Positions 33,291 to 42,083 of a stretch of DNA of 64,000 bases are shown here, in pieces; positions within the stretch are counted from its first letter, which is position 1; each line of letters starts with the position of its first letter. A program made the position numbers and the translations under genes. The notes beneath the pieces were generated by a model. It did no database searches, was not told where the DNA came from, and was given only the letters and a program-made list of their open reading frames with translations. Source of the stretch: CAZEBW01 sp964510205 (GTDB taxonomy: Bacteria > Chloroflexota > Anaerolineae > VGOG01). The stretch is from contig CAZEBW010000009.1 in NCBI GenBank assembly GCA_964510205.1, positions 1 through 64,000 on the forward strand. The letters run 5' to 3'.

Positions 33291-35324
33291 GTGATAGTTC
33301 CCGTAGTCATCCACGGAACACGGCAGGCCGGGCGGGATGACGGTGGTGGCGCCGGCCTCCTCAATGATGGCCGGCCCGACGAAACTCATGCCGGGCTCCA
33401 GTGCATCGCCATCGTAGATGGTCGCCAGATGGATGCCCGCTTCGGCGTAGTCCACTTGCCGCTGCATCTTGACCGCGTCCTCCAGCTTGCGCCCCGTCGT
33501 GGGGAGCTTCTGCGGCTCCAGCTTGTCCACCTCGGCAATGGCCACCAGGTGATAGGCGACCAGCTCCACCGGCGTGTCCAGCGTGTAAGTGTACTCGCGC
33601 TCATAGTCGGTGTCGAATCGCTGACGGATGGCCGCAATCCGATCTGCCGTGATCTCGCCGTCGGGCAGGACGATTTCCACCGAGTGCTCCTGGTTGCGGT
33701 AGCGGCAGCGGCCATAGCGCAGGAAATGCACCCGCGCGGGGTCAATGTCCTCGGCGGCGAACTCCTGCAGTGCGTTCTGTTCGAGCTGCCGCAGATCCTG
33801 GTCGAGCTGCGACGCCGCCCCCTCTGCCGATGTGTCAACAATCTGGGTCTGCAAGTAATCGCGGCGCAGGTCGCTGAGCAGCATGCCCCAGGCCGAGAAC
33901 ACGCTGGACTCGCGGGGGATCACCACCTGCTTGATGGACAGTTCCCTGGCCAGGGCGCAGGCGTGCATGCCGCCGCCGCCGCCGAAGGCGATCAGCGTGA
34001 AGTCGCGCGGGTCGTGGCCGCGATTCACCGAGATCAGCTTGATGGCGTTGACCATGTTGTTGTTGGCGATGCGGACGATGCCACGCGCCACTTCCTGTCG
34101 AGTGGACTCCAGAGTTGTAGCCAGCTTGCCCAGCGCATCGTCCACGCCGTCCATGTTCGCCTCCAGCAGGCCGCCGCAGAAATAGTGCGGGTTGATGCAG
34201 CCCAGCGCCAGATTGGCGTCGGTGGTGGTCGCTTCCGTGCCGCCGATGCCGTAGGACACCGGGCCGGGCACGGCGCCGGCGCTGTGCGGGCCGACGTGCA
34301 GCCTCTGGAATTCATCCACCCAGGCAATGGAACCGCCGCCCTGGCCGATTTCCACCAGGTCAACCACCGGCACCATGGCCGGATAGCCCGCCGAGGTCTC
34401 GCTGCGTCCGATCTGGTAGTCGGTGTTGAGCTTGACCTCGCCGCCCGTGATCAGGCCGCACTTGGCCGTCGTCCCGCCCACGTCCAGGGCGATGGCGTCC
34501 GGCTCGCCGATCAGCCGCCCCAGCGCGGCCGCGCCCCAGATACCGCTGGCGGGCCCCGACTCGACCATGGTGATGGGGATTTGGCGCGCGCTCTCCACCG
34601 TATCCACGCCGCAGTTGGACTGCATGATGTAGGGCGTGCATCTCATGCCGGCCTCGTAGAGCGCACTGGTCAGGCGGTCCAGGTAGCGGTGGGCCACCGG
34701 CTGCACGTAGGCCGACAACACGGCGGTGCTGGTGCGCTCGTACTCGCGCCACTCGCGCGTGATCTGGGTCGAAGCCACTGCCGAGGCTTGCGGCCAAAGC
34801 TCCTCCACCCTGGCCAGCGCGGCCTCCTCGTGGGCCGGGTTGGCGTAGGAATTGATGAAGCAGATAGCGATGGCCTCCACCCCTTCGGCCCGGAAATCGT
34901 CGAGGATGGCCGGCAGCCCGGAAAGGTCCAGCGGCGTCGTCTCGACTCCCTTGTAGTTGATGCGCCCCTTCACTTCGCGGCGCAGGTAGCGGGGCACAAA
35001 GGGTTCGGGCTTGCGGTATTCCAGATTGAAGAAATCGGGGCGGGTGCCGCGGCCGATCTCCAGGATGTCGCGGAACCCCTCACTGGTGAGCAGCCCGACC
35101 TTGGCCCCTTTTCTTTCGGTGATGGCATTGATGACGATGGTCGTCCCGTGCACAAAAGATGCGAACTCGCTGGGCGTCGTGCCGCTGGCCGCGATGACGT
35201 CCATCACCCCCTGCTCAAACTGCGCCGGGGTCGTGTGGCTCTTGCCCGTGACCACCTCCCCGTCCGGCGTCACGAACACCAGGTCCGTGAACGTACCTCC
35301 AATATCCGTAGCAACTCTCAGCAT
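33276..35324 (-). CDS. hyuA: Hydantoinase A / oxoprolinase family subunit
   Basis: A 682-residue ATP-binding subunit of the hydantoinase/oxoprolinase/acetone-carboxylase superfamily. The N-terminal ATP site VATDIGGTFTDLVFV, the FVHGTTIVINAITERKG motif, ALDVGGTTAKCGLI and AFGGGGGMHA are clear. ATG 35324 follows GGAGG at 8 nt. It lies upstream of hyuB. The last residues (HISSQ) are encoded by the ATCAGG array at 33213-33290, so the array seems to have landed at its 3' end. A racemase gene at 42084 would fit a hydantoin pathway. Confidence 0.94.
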   Translation of the reverse strand: MLRVATDIGGTFTDLVFVTPDGEVVTGKSHTTPAQFEQGVMDVIAASGTTPSEFASFVHGTTIVINAITERKGAKVGLLTSEGFRDILEIGRGTRPDFFNLEYRKPEPFVPRYLRREVKGRINYKGVETTPLDLSGLPAILDDFRAEGVEAIAICFINSYANPAHEEAALARVEELWPQASAVASTQITREWREYERTSTAVLSAYVQPVAHRYLDRLTSALYEAGMRCTPYIMQSNCGVDTVESARQIPITMVESGPASGIWGAAALGRLIGEPDAIALDVGGTTAKCGLITGGEVKLNTDYQIGRSETSAGYPAMVPVVDLVEIGQGGGSIAWVDEFQRLHVGPHSAGAVPGPVSYGIGGTEATTTDANLALGCINPHYFCGGLLEANMDGVDDALGKLATTLESTRQEVARGIVRIANNNMVNAIKLISVNRGHDPRDFTLIAFGGGGGMHACALARELSIKQVVIPRESSVFSAWGMLLSDLRRDYLQTQIVDTSAEGAASQLDQDLRQLEQNALQEFAAEDIDPARVHFLRYGRCRYRNQEHSVEIVLPDGEITADRIAAIRQRFDTDYEREYTYTLDTPVELVAYHLVAIAEVDKLEPQKLPTTGRKLEDAVKMQRQVDYAEAGIHLATIYDGDALEPGMSFVGPAIIEEAGATTVIPPGLPCSVDDYGNYHISSQ

Positions 35325-35450
35325 ATTGATAACCTCCATTCATGAAATCTAGGGCTGACTTGCTTGATTTGTTATGTTCAATAATCTGTCCTCCTTGTTG
35401 AGTCTTGTCGGCGAAGACCTATAGGGTGGCGGTGCTCCCTTGAGCGCTTG

Positions 35451-36323
35451 TTATACCGAACTCTCAATATGTGGCGGATTAGAGCTCTCATCAAGTGTCT
35501 TAGACTGCGCATTGGTGCTGTCTGATGCGATGTTCTGTATCGCATCTGCGTTTAAGCGAAGTTCGTCATAAAGATTGAACATCTCTTTCGCCAGCGAATG
35601 CTCTGGATCTGTGAATACGACGACTGTTCCAATGTGGAGCGCTCTGGGATCCTTAGCATCACTGGGATTGGCAGCCGGTATTGCGAAGATGACGATCCTG
35701 TCATCTACGATGACAAAACTCAATGAGCCCAGAATGTCTGGAAGTTGCCATAGATGAACCGTGAGAGTTGTTCTTTGTTTCTGCAACTTCACCAATTGTT
35801 TGCAGTGCTCGAAAGTAAGCGCATCTACTTGGTTCGAGCTGAGTTTACCAGGATCTATTTTGTCAACCTGAATAACACGCTCATAGCGGAATCTTTCGTT
35901 TCTTCGACGTTTCGCCTCAAGCAGACTAGCTAACGCATCATAATACTTCTTGCGACCGGATGTTATTTCAAGTGACGGGGGTCTGTATAGACCGATTACG
36001 CGCACACTCTCCTTTGCCTTCGCGATAATGTCGATCACTGGATCGTAAAGTGCAGCATCTCCTTGGGGTGTCCTGAGAGCATAGTGAACATTGACCGACA
36101 ACCGGGACTGTACTAGCCTTGCATTTACGTCTTGCCTTATACCAGCAAGAACAGCAATGGCCAAGACCACAAAGCATATGCTTGCTATTGCTACTAGACC
36201 CTCATTCCAAGGAATGGCTGCCCCAAACACAGCTGAGAAAAACTCGCTGATCAGGACGCCCGCTATGAAAGTCACAAACTGGGCAGTGAAAGCATTGCTC
36301 AGCGCCTTAATTAATCTATTCAT
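35451..36323 (-). CDS. Two-TM membrane protein of unknown function
   Basis: A 290-residue protein. Two membrane helices lie at about residues 12-32 and 40-62, followed by a soluble cytoplasmic domain. The motifs VRVIGLYRPPSLEITSGRKK, FRYERVIQVD and LSFVIVDDRIVIFAIPA recall a phospholipase-D-like fold without HKD residues, which is only a suggestion. ATG 36323 has GAGGT upstream. The DNA is visibly less G+C rich than hyuA (about half against roughly two thirds or more in lines I sampled), hinting at a separate origin. It sits between hyuA and hypD. Confidence 0.65.
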   Translation of the reverse strand: MNRLIKALSNAFTAQFVTFIAGVLISEFFSAVFGAAIPWNEGLVAIASICFVVLAIAVLAGIRQDVNARLVQSRLSVNVHYALRTPQGDAALYDPVIDIIAKAKESVRVIGLYRPPSLEITSGRKKYYDALASLLEAKRRRNERFRYERVIQVDKIDPGKLSSNQVDALTFEHCKQLVKLQKQRTTLTVHLWQLPDILGSLSFVIVDDRIVIFAIPAANPSDAKDPRALHIGTVVVFTDPEHSLAKEMFNLYDELRLNADAIQNIASDSTNAQSKTLDESSNPPHIESSV

Positions 36324-36357
36324 AGTAACCTCGCCTTGTGTGAAAGAATACGAAAGA

Positions 36358-37137
36358 TCATCTGACTGACCTGCCTACTCGCAAGTAGATCGGCCAACGC
36401 ATAAGCCTTTCTTGTTCTGGATTACCCCAGAGCCTGTCCAAGTCACTCTGGACTGCTAGCAGCGGGTGATAACCTTTGACCTCGATGAATCTCGGAATCG
36501 CGGACCAACTCGCGAGAAATCCTACGAACTGCTGGAGTCTCCAAGAAGCGGTCATCTCAAAAGATGGATGCGGCAGTTCTTCGAAGGGAAAAGACATACT
36601 CGCGTACTTCTCCTCAACCAATCTAATGCTGGGTGACCAGAACGGCCCCAGTATATCCTGGTAGTACTCGCTCGTGATCTGGGCTATCTCTGGATCAACT
36701 TGCGGCAAGTGATAAACCCATGCCGCAATGATGCCTCCGGGCTTTAGGACACGTCTGACCTCTGAGTAGAACGAATCGCGATCAAACCAATGCAATGCCT
36801 GAGCAACAGTGACAATATCAACCTGCCCTGTTGGCGTCGGGAAATGTCCGGCTCTTGCTAGCAAGTAGCAAATGTTCTTATCCTTTGCCGCATATGTGAG
36901 TTGCTCAAAGCTGATGTCAGCAGCGAATACCATGCCGAAATGCTTACCAAGTTTGCGTGCTGCTTGACCATTTCCTGTGCCATAATCCCAAGCCACCAAA
37001 TGGCTCGGGGTCACCGAAGCCAGATACTCTATAAGCTCTTCTGGATAGCTAGGTCGAAATCTGGCGTAATCCTGAGCCAATTCGCGGTATCTGATTTCGC
37101 AGTCTGTTGTTTCTCGAAGTTCCCTTGCTTGTTCCAT
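36358..37137 (-). CDS. Class I SAM-dependent methyltransferase
   Basis: A 259-residue methyltransferase. YARFRPSYPEELIEYL at the N-terminus, the glycine motif WDYGTGNGQAARKLG, IVTVAQALHWFD and VLKPGGIIAAWVYH match small-molecule methyltransferases of the trans-aconitate or yeast Crg1 type. ATG 37137 is preferred on homology, since no ribosome site is visible. With the previous gene it forms a less G+C rich pair inside the catabolic region. The substrate is unknown. Confidence 0.85.
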   Translation of the reverse strand: MEQARELRETTDCEIRYRELAQDYARFRPSYPEELIEYLASVTPSHLVAWDYGTGNGQAARKLGKHFGMVFAADISFEQLTYAAKDKNICYLLARAGHFPTPTGQVDIVTVAQALHWFDRDSFYSEVRRVLKPGGIIAAWVYHLPQVDPEIAQITSEYYQDILGPFWSPSIRLVEEKYASMSFPFEELPHPSFEMTASWRLQQFVGFLASWSAIPRFIEVKGYHPLLAVQSDLDRLWGNPEQERLMRWPIYLRVGRSVR

Positions 37138-37300
37138 GATGGCTGTTTCGCTAGATGCGCAGGCACGGGGTGCGGCATGATTATAGGTGGACAGCTGTCC
37201 ACATAACCACCCTAGCAAGGAGCCTATTCGGAAATCTCCTTGCGGAGCTTCTCTCAAGAGTACAGGAAACAGCCAACCTCATGGCCAGGCGCGATCTCCA

Positions 37301-39685
37301 TCAAAACGCCCGATGTTCGGTGCGGGCGATGATCTCGTCCTGCAGCGCCTGGCTGAGGTCGCAGAAGTAGTCGCTGTAGCCCGCCACACGCACGATGAGG
37401 TCGCGGTACTGTTCAGGGTTCTCTTGCGCAGCGCGCAGTGTGGCCGCGTCCACCACGTTGAACTGCACGTGGTGACCGCCCAGCTTGAAGTAGGTGCGGA
37501 TCAACTGGACGAACTTGTCCAGGCCCGCCTCGTCCCGGAGCACCTGGGGCGTGAACTTCTGGTTGAGCAGGGTGCCGCCGGTGCGGACGTGGTCCATCTT
37601 GGCTACCGATTGGACGACGGCTGTCGGGCCGCGCCGGTCCGCCCCCTGCACGGGAGAGACACCTTCCGAGACGGGCATCCCGGCCTTCCGTCCATCGGGG
37701 GTGGCCCCGATCACGGAGCCGAAATAGACGTGCACCGTGGTCGGCAGCAGGTTGATGCGGTACGCGCCGCCCCGGGTGTTGGGACGGCCATCTATAGCGT
37801 TGAAGTAAGCCTCGAACACGTCCACCATCACGTCGTCCGCGTAGTCGTCGTCGTTGCCGTACTTGGGCGTCTTGTTCAGCAGCATCTGCCGCGTCCTCTC
37901 CTGACCCTCGAAGTTCTCCCCCAGGGCGGTCAGCAGGTCCGCCAGGGTCAGGGTCTTCTGATCAAAGACGTGATATTTGATGGCCGCCAGGGCATCGGCC
38001 ATGGTGCCCACCCCCACGCCCTGAATGTAGCTCGTGTCGTACCGCGCCCCGCCATCGTGGTAGTCCTTGCCCTTGGCGATGCAGTCGTCAATCAGCAGCG
38101 ACAGAAACGGCGCGGGGAGGTAGCTGGCATAGAGCCTTTCGATCACGTTGTTGCCCCGTATCTTGATGTCCACGAAATGATTCAGTTGCCTCTCGTAAGC
38201 CTCGAACAGCGCCTCGAAAGTCTCGAATTGGGTGGGATGTCCGGTCTCCAGCCCAATCCGCCGGCCCGTGCGGGGATCAAAGCCGTTGTTCAACGCGATC
38301 TCCAGCACTTTCGGCATGTTGAAATAGCCCGTCAGGATGTAGCTCTCCTTGCCGAAGGCGCCGCTCTCCACGCAGCCGCTGGTGCCGCCCTGCCGCGCGT
38401 CCTGGACCGATTTGCCCTGCCGCATCAGCTCCTGAACCACGAGATCGCAGTTGAACAAATCGGGTTTGCCCATCCCCTGGCGGATGACCTGGGCCGCGTG
38501 CCTGACGAATCGCTGGGGGCTTTTGCTGCTCACCTGGACGGAGGGGTTGGGCTGAACCTGCCGCATCTCGCTGATCACGTCCAGCATCAGGTACGAAAGC
38601 TCGTTGACGCCGTCGGAGCCGTCGGCTCTCAGACCGCCGAGGTTGATCTGCACAAAGTCGGTGTAGGTGCCGCTCTCCTGAGCCGTGACGCCCACTTTAG
38701 GCGGCGCGGGCTGGTTGTTGAACTTGACCCACAAGCACTGCAGCAGCTCCTCGGCCCGCTCGCGGGTGATGCCAGTTGAGTTCACTGGCGTCCCCTCTGC
38801 CAGCCCTCGCTCGTAAAACGGGTACAGGTGCTGATCCAGGTGGCCAGGACAAAAGGCATCCCAGGGATTCAGCTCCGTGGTCACGCCCAGGTGCACGAAC
38901 CAGTAGTACTGCAGCGCCTCCCAGAAATCCCTCGGCGGATGCGCCGGGACGCGCGTGCAGACCTCGGCGATGCGCTCCAGTTCCTGCTTTCTCTGGTCAT
39001 CCTCCTCCTGCTGCGCCAGCTCCCGCGCTTTCTCCGCGTGGCGTTCCGCAAAACGAATCAAAGCGTCGGCGCAGATGTCCATGGCCTTGAGCTGCTCCTG
39101 CTTGGCGTAAGCCTGCGGGTCGTTCAAATAGTCCAGACTCTCCAGACTGCGTCGGATGTCACGCTTGAAGTCGAGGAATCCCTTGTGGTAGATTTTGTCA
39201 TCCAGCACGGTGTGACCAGGGGAGCGCTGCTCCATGAACTCGGTGAACACGCCGGCCTCGTAGGCGGCCTTCCACTCCTCCGTCATCTCCTCGAAGATGC
39301 GCTCTCGCATGGTCTTCCCCCGCCAAAAGGGGATGATGGTCTCCTCGTAAACCCGCCGCACCTGGGGGCTGACGGCGAAGGACGTCTTCTCGCGCGAGTT
39401 GAGGATGTCCAAATCGTCCAGGCTGTGGCAGCACAGCTCGGGGTAAGTCGGCGCGGCCTGCGGGGCCGGATCTTTTTCGCCCACGATCAGCTCCCCCTCG
39501 TTGAAGCAAATCGTCTTGTGCTCCAACAGGTACCGAAAGGCCAGGGCGCGGCGCACGGGCGCGGATACCAGCCCCAACTCCTGTCGGTAGAATGCGGTCA
39601 ACAGCTCCGCTCGCTCGCTGGAGAGCGTGGGCTTGGCCTCCAGGCTCTGCTGCCGCAATCGAGCAACCCGTTCAGTCATTGCCAT
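37301..39685 (-). CDS. hypD: trans-4-hydroxy-L-proline dehydratase (glycyl radical enzyme)
   Basis: A 794-residue glycyl radical enzyme. The thiyl Cys is in GTSGCVESGAFGKE (Cys438) and the radical Gly in VRVAGYSDYF (Gly769). Active-site residues I recall for C. difficile HypD (F152, H160, D278, S334, D339, F340, C434, E436, Y450, T645, G765) all have counterparts: F150, H158, D276, then S338, D343, F344, C438, E440, Y454, T649, G769. The enzyme dehydrates hydroxyproline to pyrroline-5-carboxylate. The offset changes from -2 to +4, a net six-residue insertion, exactly where a 19-bp palindrome encodes TPVNSTG (299-305). Its activase lies 4 nt upstream. ATG 39685 follows GGGGG at 8 nt. No proC is in the window. 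Confidence 0.9.
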   Translation of the reverse strand: MAMTERVARLRQQSLEAKPTLSSERAELLTAFYRQELGLVSAPVRRALAFRYLLEHKTICFNEGELIVGEKDPAPQAAPTYPELCCHSLDDLDILNSREKTSFAVSPQVRRVYEETIIPFWRGKTMRERIFEEMTEEWKAAYEAGVFTEFMEQRSPGHTVLDDKIYHKGFLDFKRDIRRSLESLDYLNDPQAYAKQEQLKAMDICADALIRFAERHAEKARELAQQEEDDQRKQELERIAEVCTRVPAHPPRDFWEALQYYWFVHLGVTTELNPWDAFCPGHLDQHLYPFYERGLAEGTPVNSTGITRERAEELLQCLWVKFNNQPAPPKVGVTAQESGTYTDFVQINLGGLRADGSDGVNELSYLMLDVISEMRQVQPNPSVQVSSKSPQRFVRHAAQVIRQGMGKPDLFNCDLVVQELMRQGKSVQDARQGGTSGCVESGAFGKESYILTGYFNMPKVLEIALNNGFDPRTGRRIGLETGHPTQFETFEALFEAYERQLNHFVDIKIRGNNVIERLYASYLPAPFLSLLIDDCIAKGKDYHDGGARYDTSYIQGVGVGTMADALAAIKYHVFDQKTLTLADLLTALGENFEGQERTRQMLLNKTPKYGNDDDYADDVMVDVFEAYFNAIDGRPNTRGGAYRINLLPTTVHVYFGSVIGATPDGRKAGMPVSEGVSPVQGADRRGPTAVVQSVAKMDHVRTGGTLLNQKFTPQVLRDEAGLDKFVQLIRTYFKLGGHHVQFNVVDAATLRAAQENPEQYRDLIVRVAGYSDYFCDLSQALQDEIIARTEHRAF
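38771..38789. repeat. 19-bp palindrome inside hypD
   Basis: GCCAGTTGAGTTCACTGGC, arms GCCAGT/ACTGGC. It encodes most of TPVNSTG in frame. Sister copies: 51055-51073 (TPVESTG) and 19618-19636. Confidence 0.85.
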
Positions 39686-39689
39686 GCGT

Positions 39690-40706
39690 TCAACCCCCAA
39701 TCTGCACTTGCAAGCCAAACTCCTCTAGAATCTGCGCGACGTCGGCCATTCTCTCGTCCGACGGGGGACGGGTGTCAGGCAAGCCGTAGACCTTGTTCAG
39801 GCGATGGTGCTTTTCGGCGGCTGCCCCATGATAGGGCAGGATGTCCACCCGGTCCAGATGAGGCAGGGCCGCCGCAAAGGCACCGATTTGGCGCACGCTA
39901 TCCCCATCGTCGTTGACGCCTGGAATGATGGGCACGCGCAGAAAGATGTGGTGTCCCCGCGCCGAAAGCATCTGCAAGTTCCGCAGGATCAGCTCGTTGG
40001 ACAGGCCGGTGAATCTCCGATGCTGGGCCTCATCCATCAGCTTGAGATCGTACAGAAACAGGTCCACGTATTCGCGGACGCTGTCCAACGTTTCCCAACT
40101 GGCAAAACCGCAAGTGTCTACAGCGGTGTGAATCTCTCTCCTCTGGCAAGCCCGAAGAAGCGCCAGCAAGAAGTCGCGCTGCAAGAGCGGCTCTCCGCCC
40201 GAAAAGGTCACGCCGCCGCCGGACTGGTCGTAAAAGGGAAGGTCCCGCTCGATCTCCTCCATCACCCAGGCCACGGTCCTCTCTCGGCCCACCATCTCGC
40301 GCGCCTCAGCATAGCAGACCTCGACGCACTCCCCGCAGAGCGTGCACTTGCTTCTATCGGTGGCTGCCACATCCCCGTCCCAGAAGATAGCGCCCTGCTC
40401 GCAGACCGCCAGGCACGCCCCGCAGCGGATGCATCGGCCACCCCACAACATCAGCTCCGGCTGCGGGGCCTGGCTCTCCGGGTTGTGACACCACCAGCAG
40501 CTCAGCGGACATCCTTTGAGGAAAACCGTGGTGCGGATGCCTGGCCCGTCGTGAATGGAGAACTTTTTTATGTCAAAAATGATTCCGCCGAGCAAAGCCT
40601 GCTCTGAGGCCCGTCCTCGGGCCGATGGCCGCACCCGGGGACGGCTGCGGGGGCCATTTTCAGTAGATTCAAAGACGATTCCAGAAACCGCGCTAGGTGG
40701 CAACAA
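39690..40706 (-). CDS. hypE: Glycyl radical enzyme activase (HypE-like)
   Basis: A radical SAM enzyme that installs the glycyl radical on the adjacent dehydratase. The cluster motif is GCPLSCWWCHNPES (CxxxCxxC). Two ferredoxin-type 4Fe-4S motifs follow (CIRCGACLAVC, CTLCGECVEVC), the usual layout of HypD/CutC-class activases. GVTFSGGEPLLQ binds SAM. The core begins near GGIIFDIKKFSIHDGPG. The frame extends to a TTG at 40706, but TTG 40595 would give a standard N-terminus and the upstream 37 residues look non-homologous. The gene ends 4 nt before hypD and overlaps the M24 peptidase end if the long start is right. Confidence 0.93.
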   Translation of the reverse strand: MLPPSAVSGIVFESTENGPRSRPRVRPSARGRASEQALLGGIIFDIKKFSIHDGPGIRTTVFLKGCPLSCWWCHNPESQAPQPELMLWGGRCIRCGACLAVCEQGAIFWDGDVAATDRSKCTLCGECVEVCYAEAREMVGRERTVAWVMEEIERDLPFYDQSGGGVTFSGGEPLLQRDFLLALLRACQRREIHTAVDTCGFASWETLDSVREYVDLFLYDLKLMDEAQHRRFTGLSNELILRNLQMLSARGHHIFLRVPIIPGVNDDGDSVRQIGAFAAALPHLDRVDILPYHGAAAEKHHRLNKVYGLPDTRPPSDERMADVAQILEEFGLQVQIGG

Positions 40707-41817
40707 CCCGCAGCTCCCGACTGAAGGTGGTCAGGGTTTCGCATCCATCTTCTGTCACCAACACGTCGTCTTCAATGCGGACACCGCCCCATCCCTCCAG
40801 GTAGACGCCGGGCTCAACAGTGAAGACCATGCCCTCTTCCAGCGGCGTGTCGTTACCCTCCACAATGCCCGGCTCCTCGTGGACATCCAGGCCCAGGCCA
40901 TGCCCCGTTCGGTGGATGAAGTGTTCGCCCAGGCCGGCATCCACCAGCACCTGCCGTGCGGCGCGGTCCACGTGCTGGCAGGTTGCACCGGGCCGCACCA
41001 CCGCCCGCCCCGCTTCATTGGCCGCCCGCACCGCCGCGTAAACCTGGCGCAGCCGTCCGTCGGGCGCCTGGCCCACCACGAACGTCCGCGTGATGTCGGA
41101 GTGGTAGCCGTCCACGGTGATGACGAAGTCAATCAGCAGAATATCACCCGCCCAGACAACGCGATCACTCGGCCTGCCGTGGGGCAGCGCGGAGCGGGGC
41201 CCGCTCAGCACAATCGGCTGGATGGGCACGCTCTCCCCACCGCCCAACAGTACCGCGCTGGTCAACTGGCTGGCTATCTGCCGTTCGGTGGAGCCCGGCG
41301 ACAGGCCAGACACCACCTCCTCCAGCGCCGCCTCGGCCACCTCGATGGCACGCCGCAGGGAGGCGACCTCAGAGGCGTCCTTGCACATGCGCAGCGGATC
41401 CAGCACCGACTCAGCTTTCATCACGCGCGCCTCCGGCCAGAAGCGGCGGATGAGGTCGTGCTCCAGCACCCGCATGCGCAGGTACTCGACCGCCAGCGTG
41501 CGCACCCCAGGCAGCGCGTCGGCCGCCTGGCGCATCGCGCCCTCGGGACCGCTCTCGTCGTCCCAGGCGAACAGACGGGCCTCGAAGTGCGCGCCGCTTC
41601 GCTTACAGCGCTTCCAGGTCGGGGCCTCCAGTTCGGGTATCACCAGCAGCGGCGCTACAGCCTCGTCCGCAGGGATGAAGGCCATGAAAGGCCGCTCCAG
41701 CAGCACGAAGTCCATGCCGGTCAGGTAGCGCAGATTGAAGCCCGGTACCAACGCCAGGCAGTCTATTCCCTCTGCGGCGAGTCGTTGGCGGGTGCTTTCG
41801 AGACGTTGGGTGAGCAT
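40693..41817 (-). CDS. M24 family Xaa-Pro-type metallopeptidase
   Basis: A 374-residue creatinase/prolidase-fold enzyme. All five metal ligands are visible: Asp in LLIDFVITVDGYHSDITRTF (two), His in TGHGLGLDVHEEPG, Glu in TVEPGVYLEG and Glu in VRIEDDVLVTEDG. Such enzymes cut Xaa-Pro (or Xaa-Hyp) bonds. ATG 41817 has GGAGGAGG upstream. Next to hypE-hypD it plausibly frees hydroxyproline from imported collagen-like peptides. Creatinase-like activity on a cyclic-amide pathway is an alternative, given the hydantoinase genes. Confidence 0.92.
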   Translation of the reverse strand: MLTQRLESTRQRLAAEGIDCLALVPGFNLRYLTGMDFVLLERPFMAFIPADEAVAPLLVIPELEAPTWKRCKRSGAHFEARLFAWDDESGPEGAMRQAADALPGVRTLAVEYLRMRVLEHDLIRRFWPEARVMKAESVLDPLRMCKDASEVASLRRAIEVAEAALEEVVSGLSPGSTERQIASQLTSAVLLGGGESVPIQPIVLSGPRSALPHGRPSDRVVWAGDILLIDFVITVDGYHSDITRTFVVGQAPDGRLRQVYAAVRAANEAGRAVVRPGATCQHVDRAARQVLVDAGLGEHFIHRTGHGLGLDVHEEPGIVEGNDTPLEEGMVFTVEPGVYLEGWGGVRIEDDVLVTEDGCETLTTFSRELRVVAT

Positions 41818-41914
41818 ACAATCCTCCTCCGTTCATCAGAGCGGCGACTCTAAGGATCTGCAAGAGAACAACTTCCCGCCTTGGGGTGGTCTCCCTCTTA
41901 GGTGTTGCTGCCGT

Positions 41915-42019
41915 GTCATCGCGAGGCGGTGTCTTTTAGCCGAAGCGATCCCCAATTCGCGGGGTGAAGATTACGGCAATCCAGGAGACTGCTTCGGCAG
42001 AAAAACGCCTCGCAATGAC
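41915..42019. repeat. GTCATTGCGAG-family palindrome, long variant
   Basis: GTCATCGCGAGGCGG to CGCCTCGCAATGAC, with AGCGATCCCCAATTCGCG and GACTGCTTCGGCAG inside. It lies between the racemase and M24 genes. Confidence 0.85.
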
Positions 42020-42083
42020 AAGTAAGAGCTTCGCCGGGAGCAATAACACTCTACGGGGAGACTAACCACTTATCAGACACGAT

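Noticed and set aside
33291..35345. 684-codon open frame opposite hyuA
   Set aside because: It mirrors a well-supported HyuA with complete motifs; long antisense frames are expected in G+C rich DNA, and its sequence is His/Arg/Gly-rich without domain logic.
37187..38779. 530-codon open frame opposite hypD
   Set aside because: Antisense to the glycyl radical enzyme, no ribosome site, no recognisable motif.
40555..41853. 432-codon open frame opposite the M24 peptidase
   Set aside because: Shadow frame; the minus strand holds all five metal ligands of a known enzyme family.
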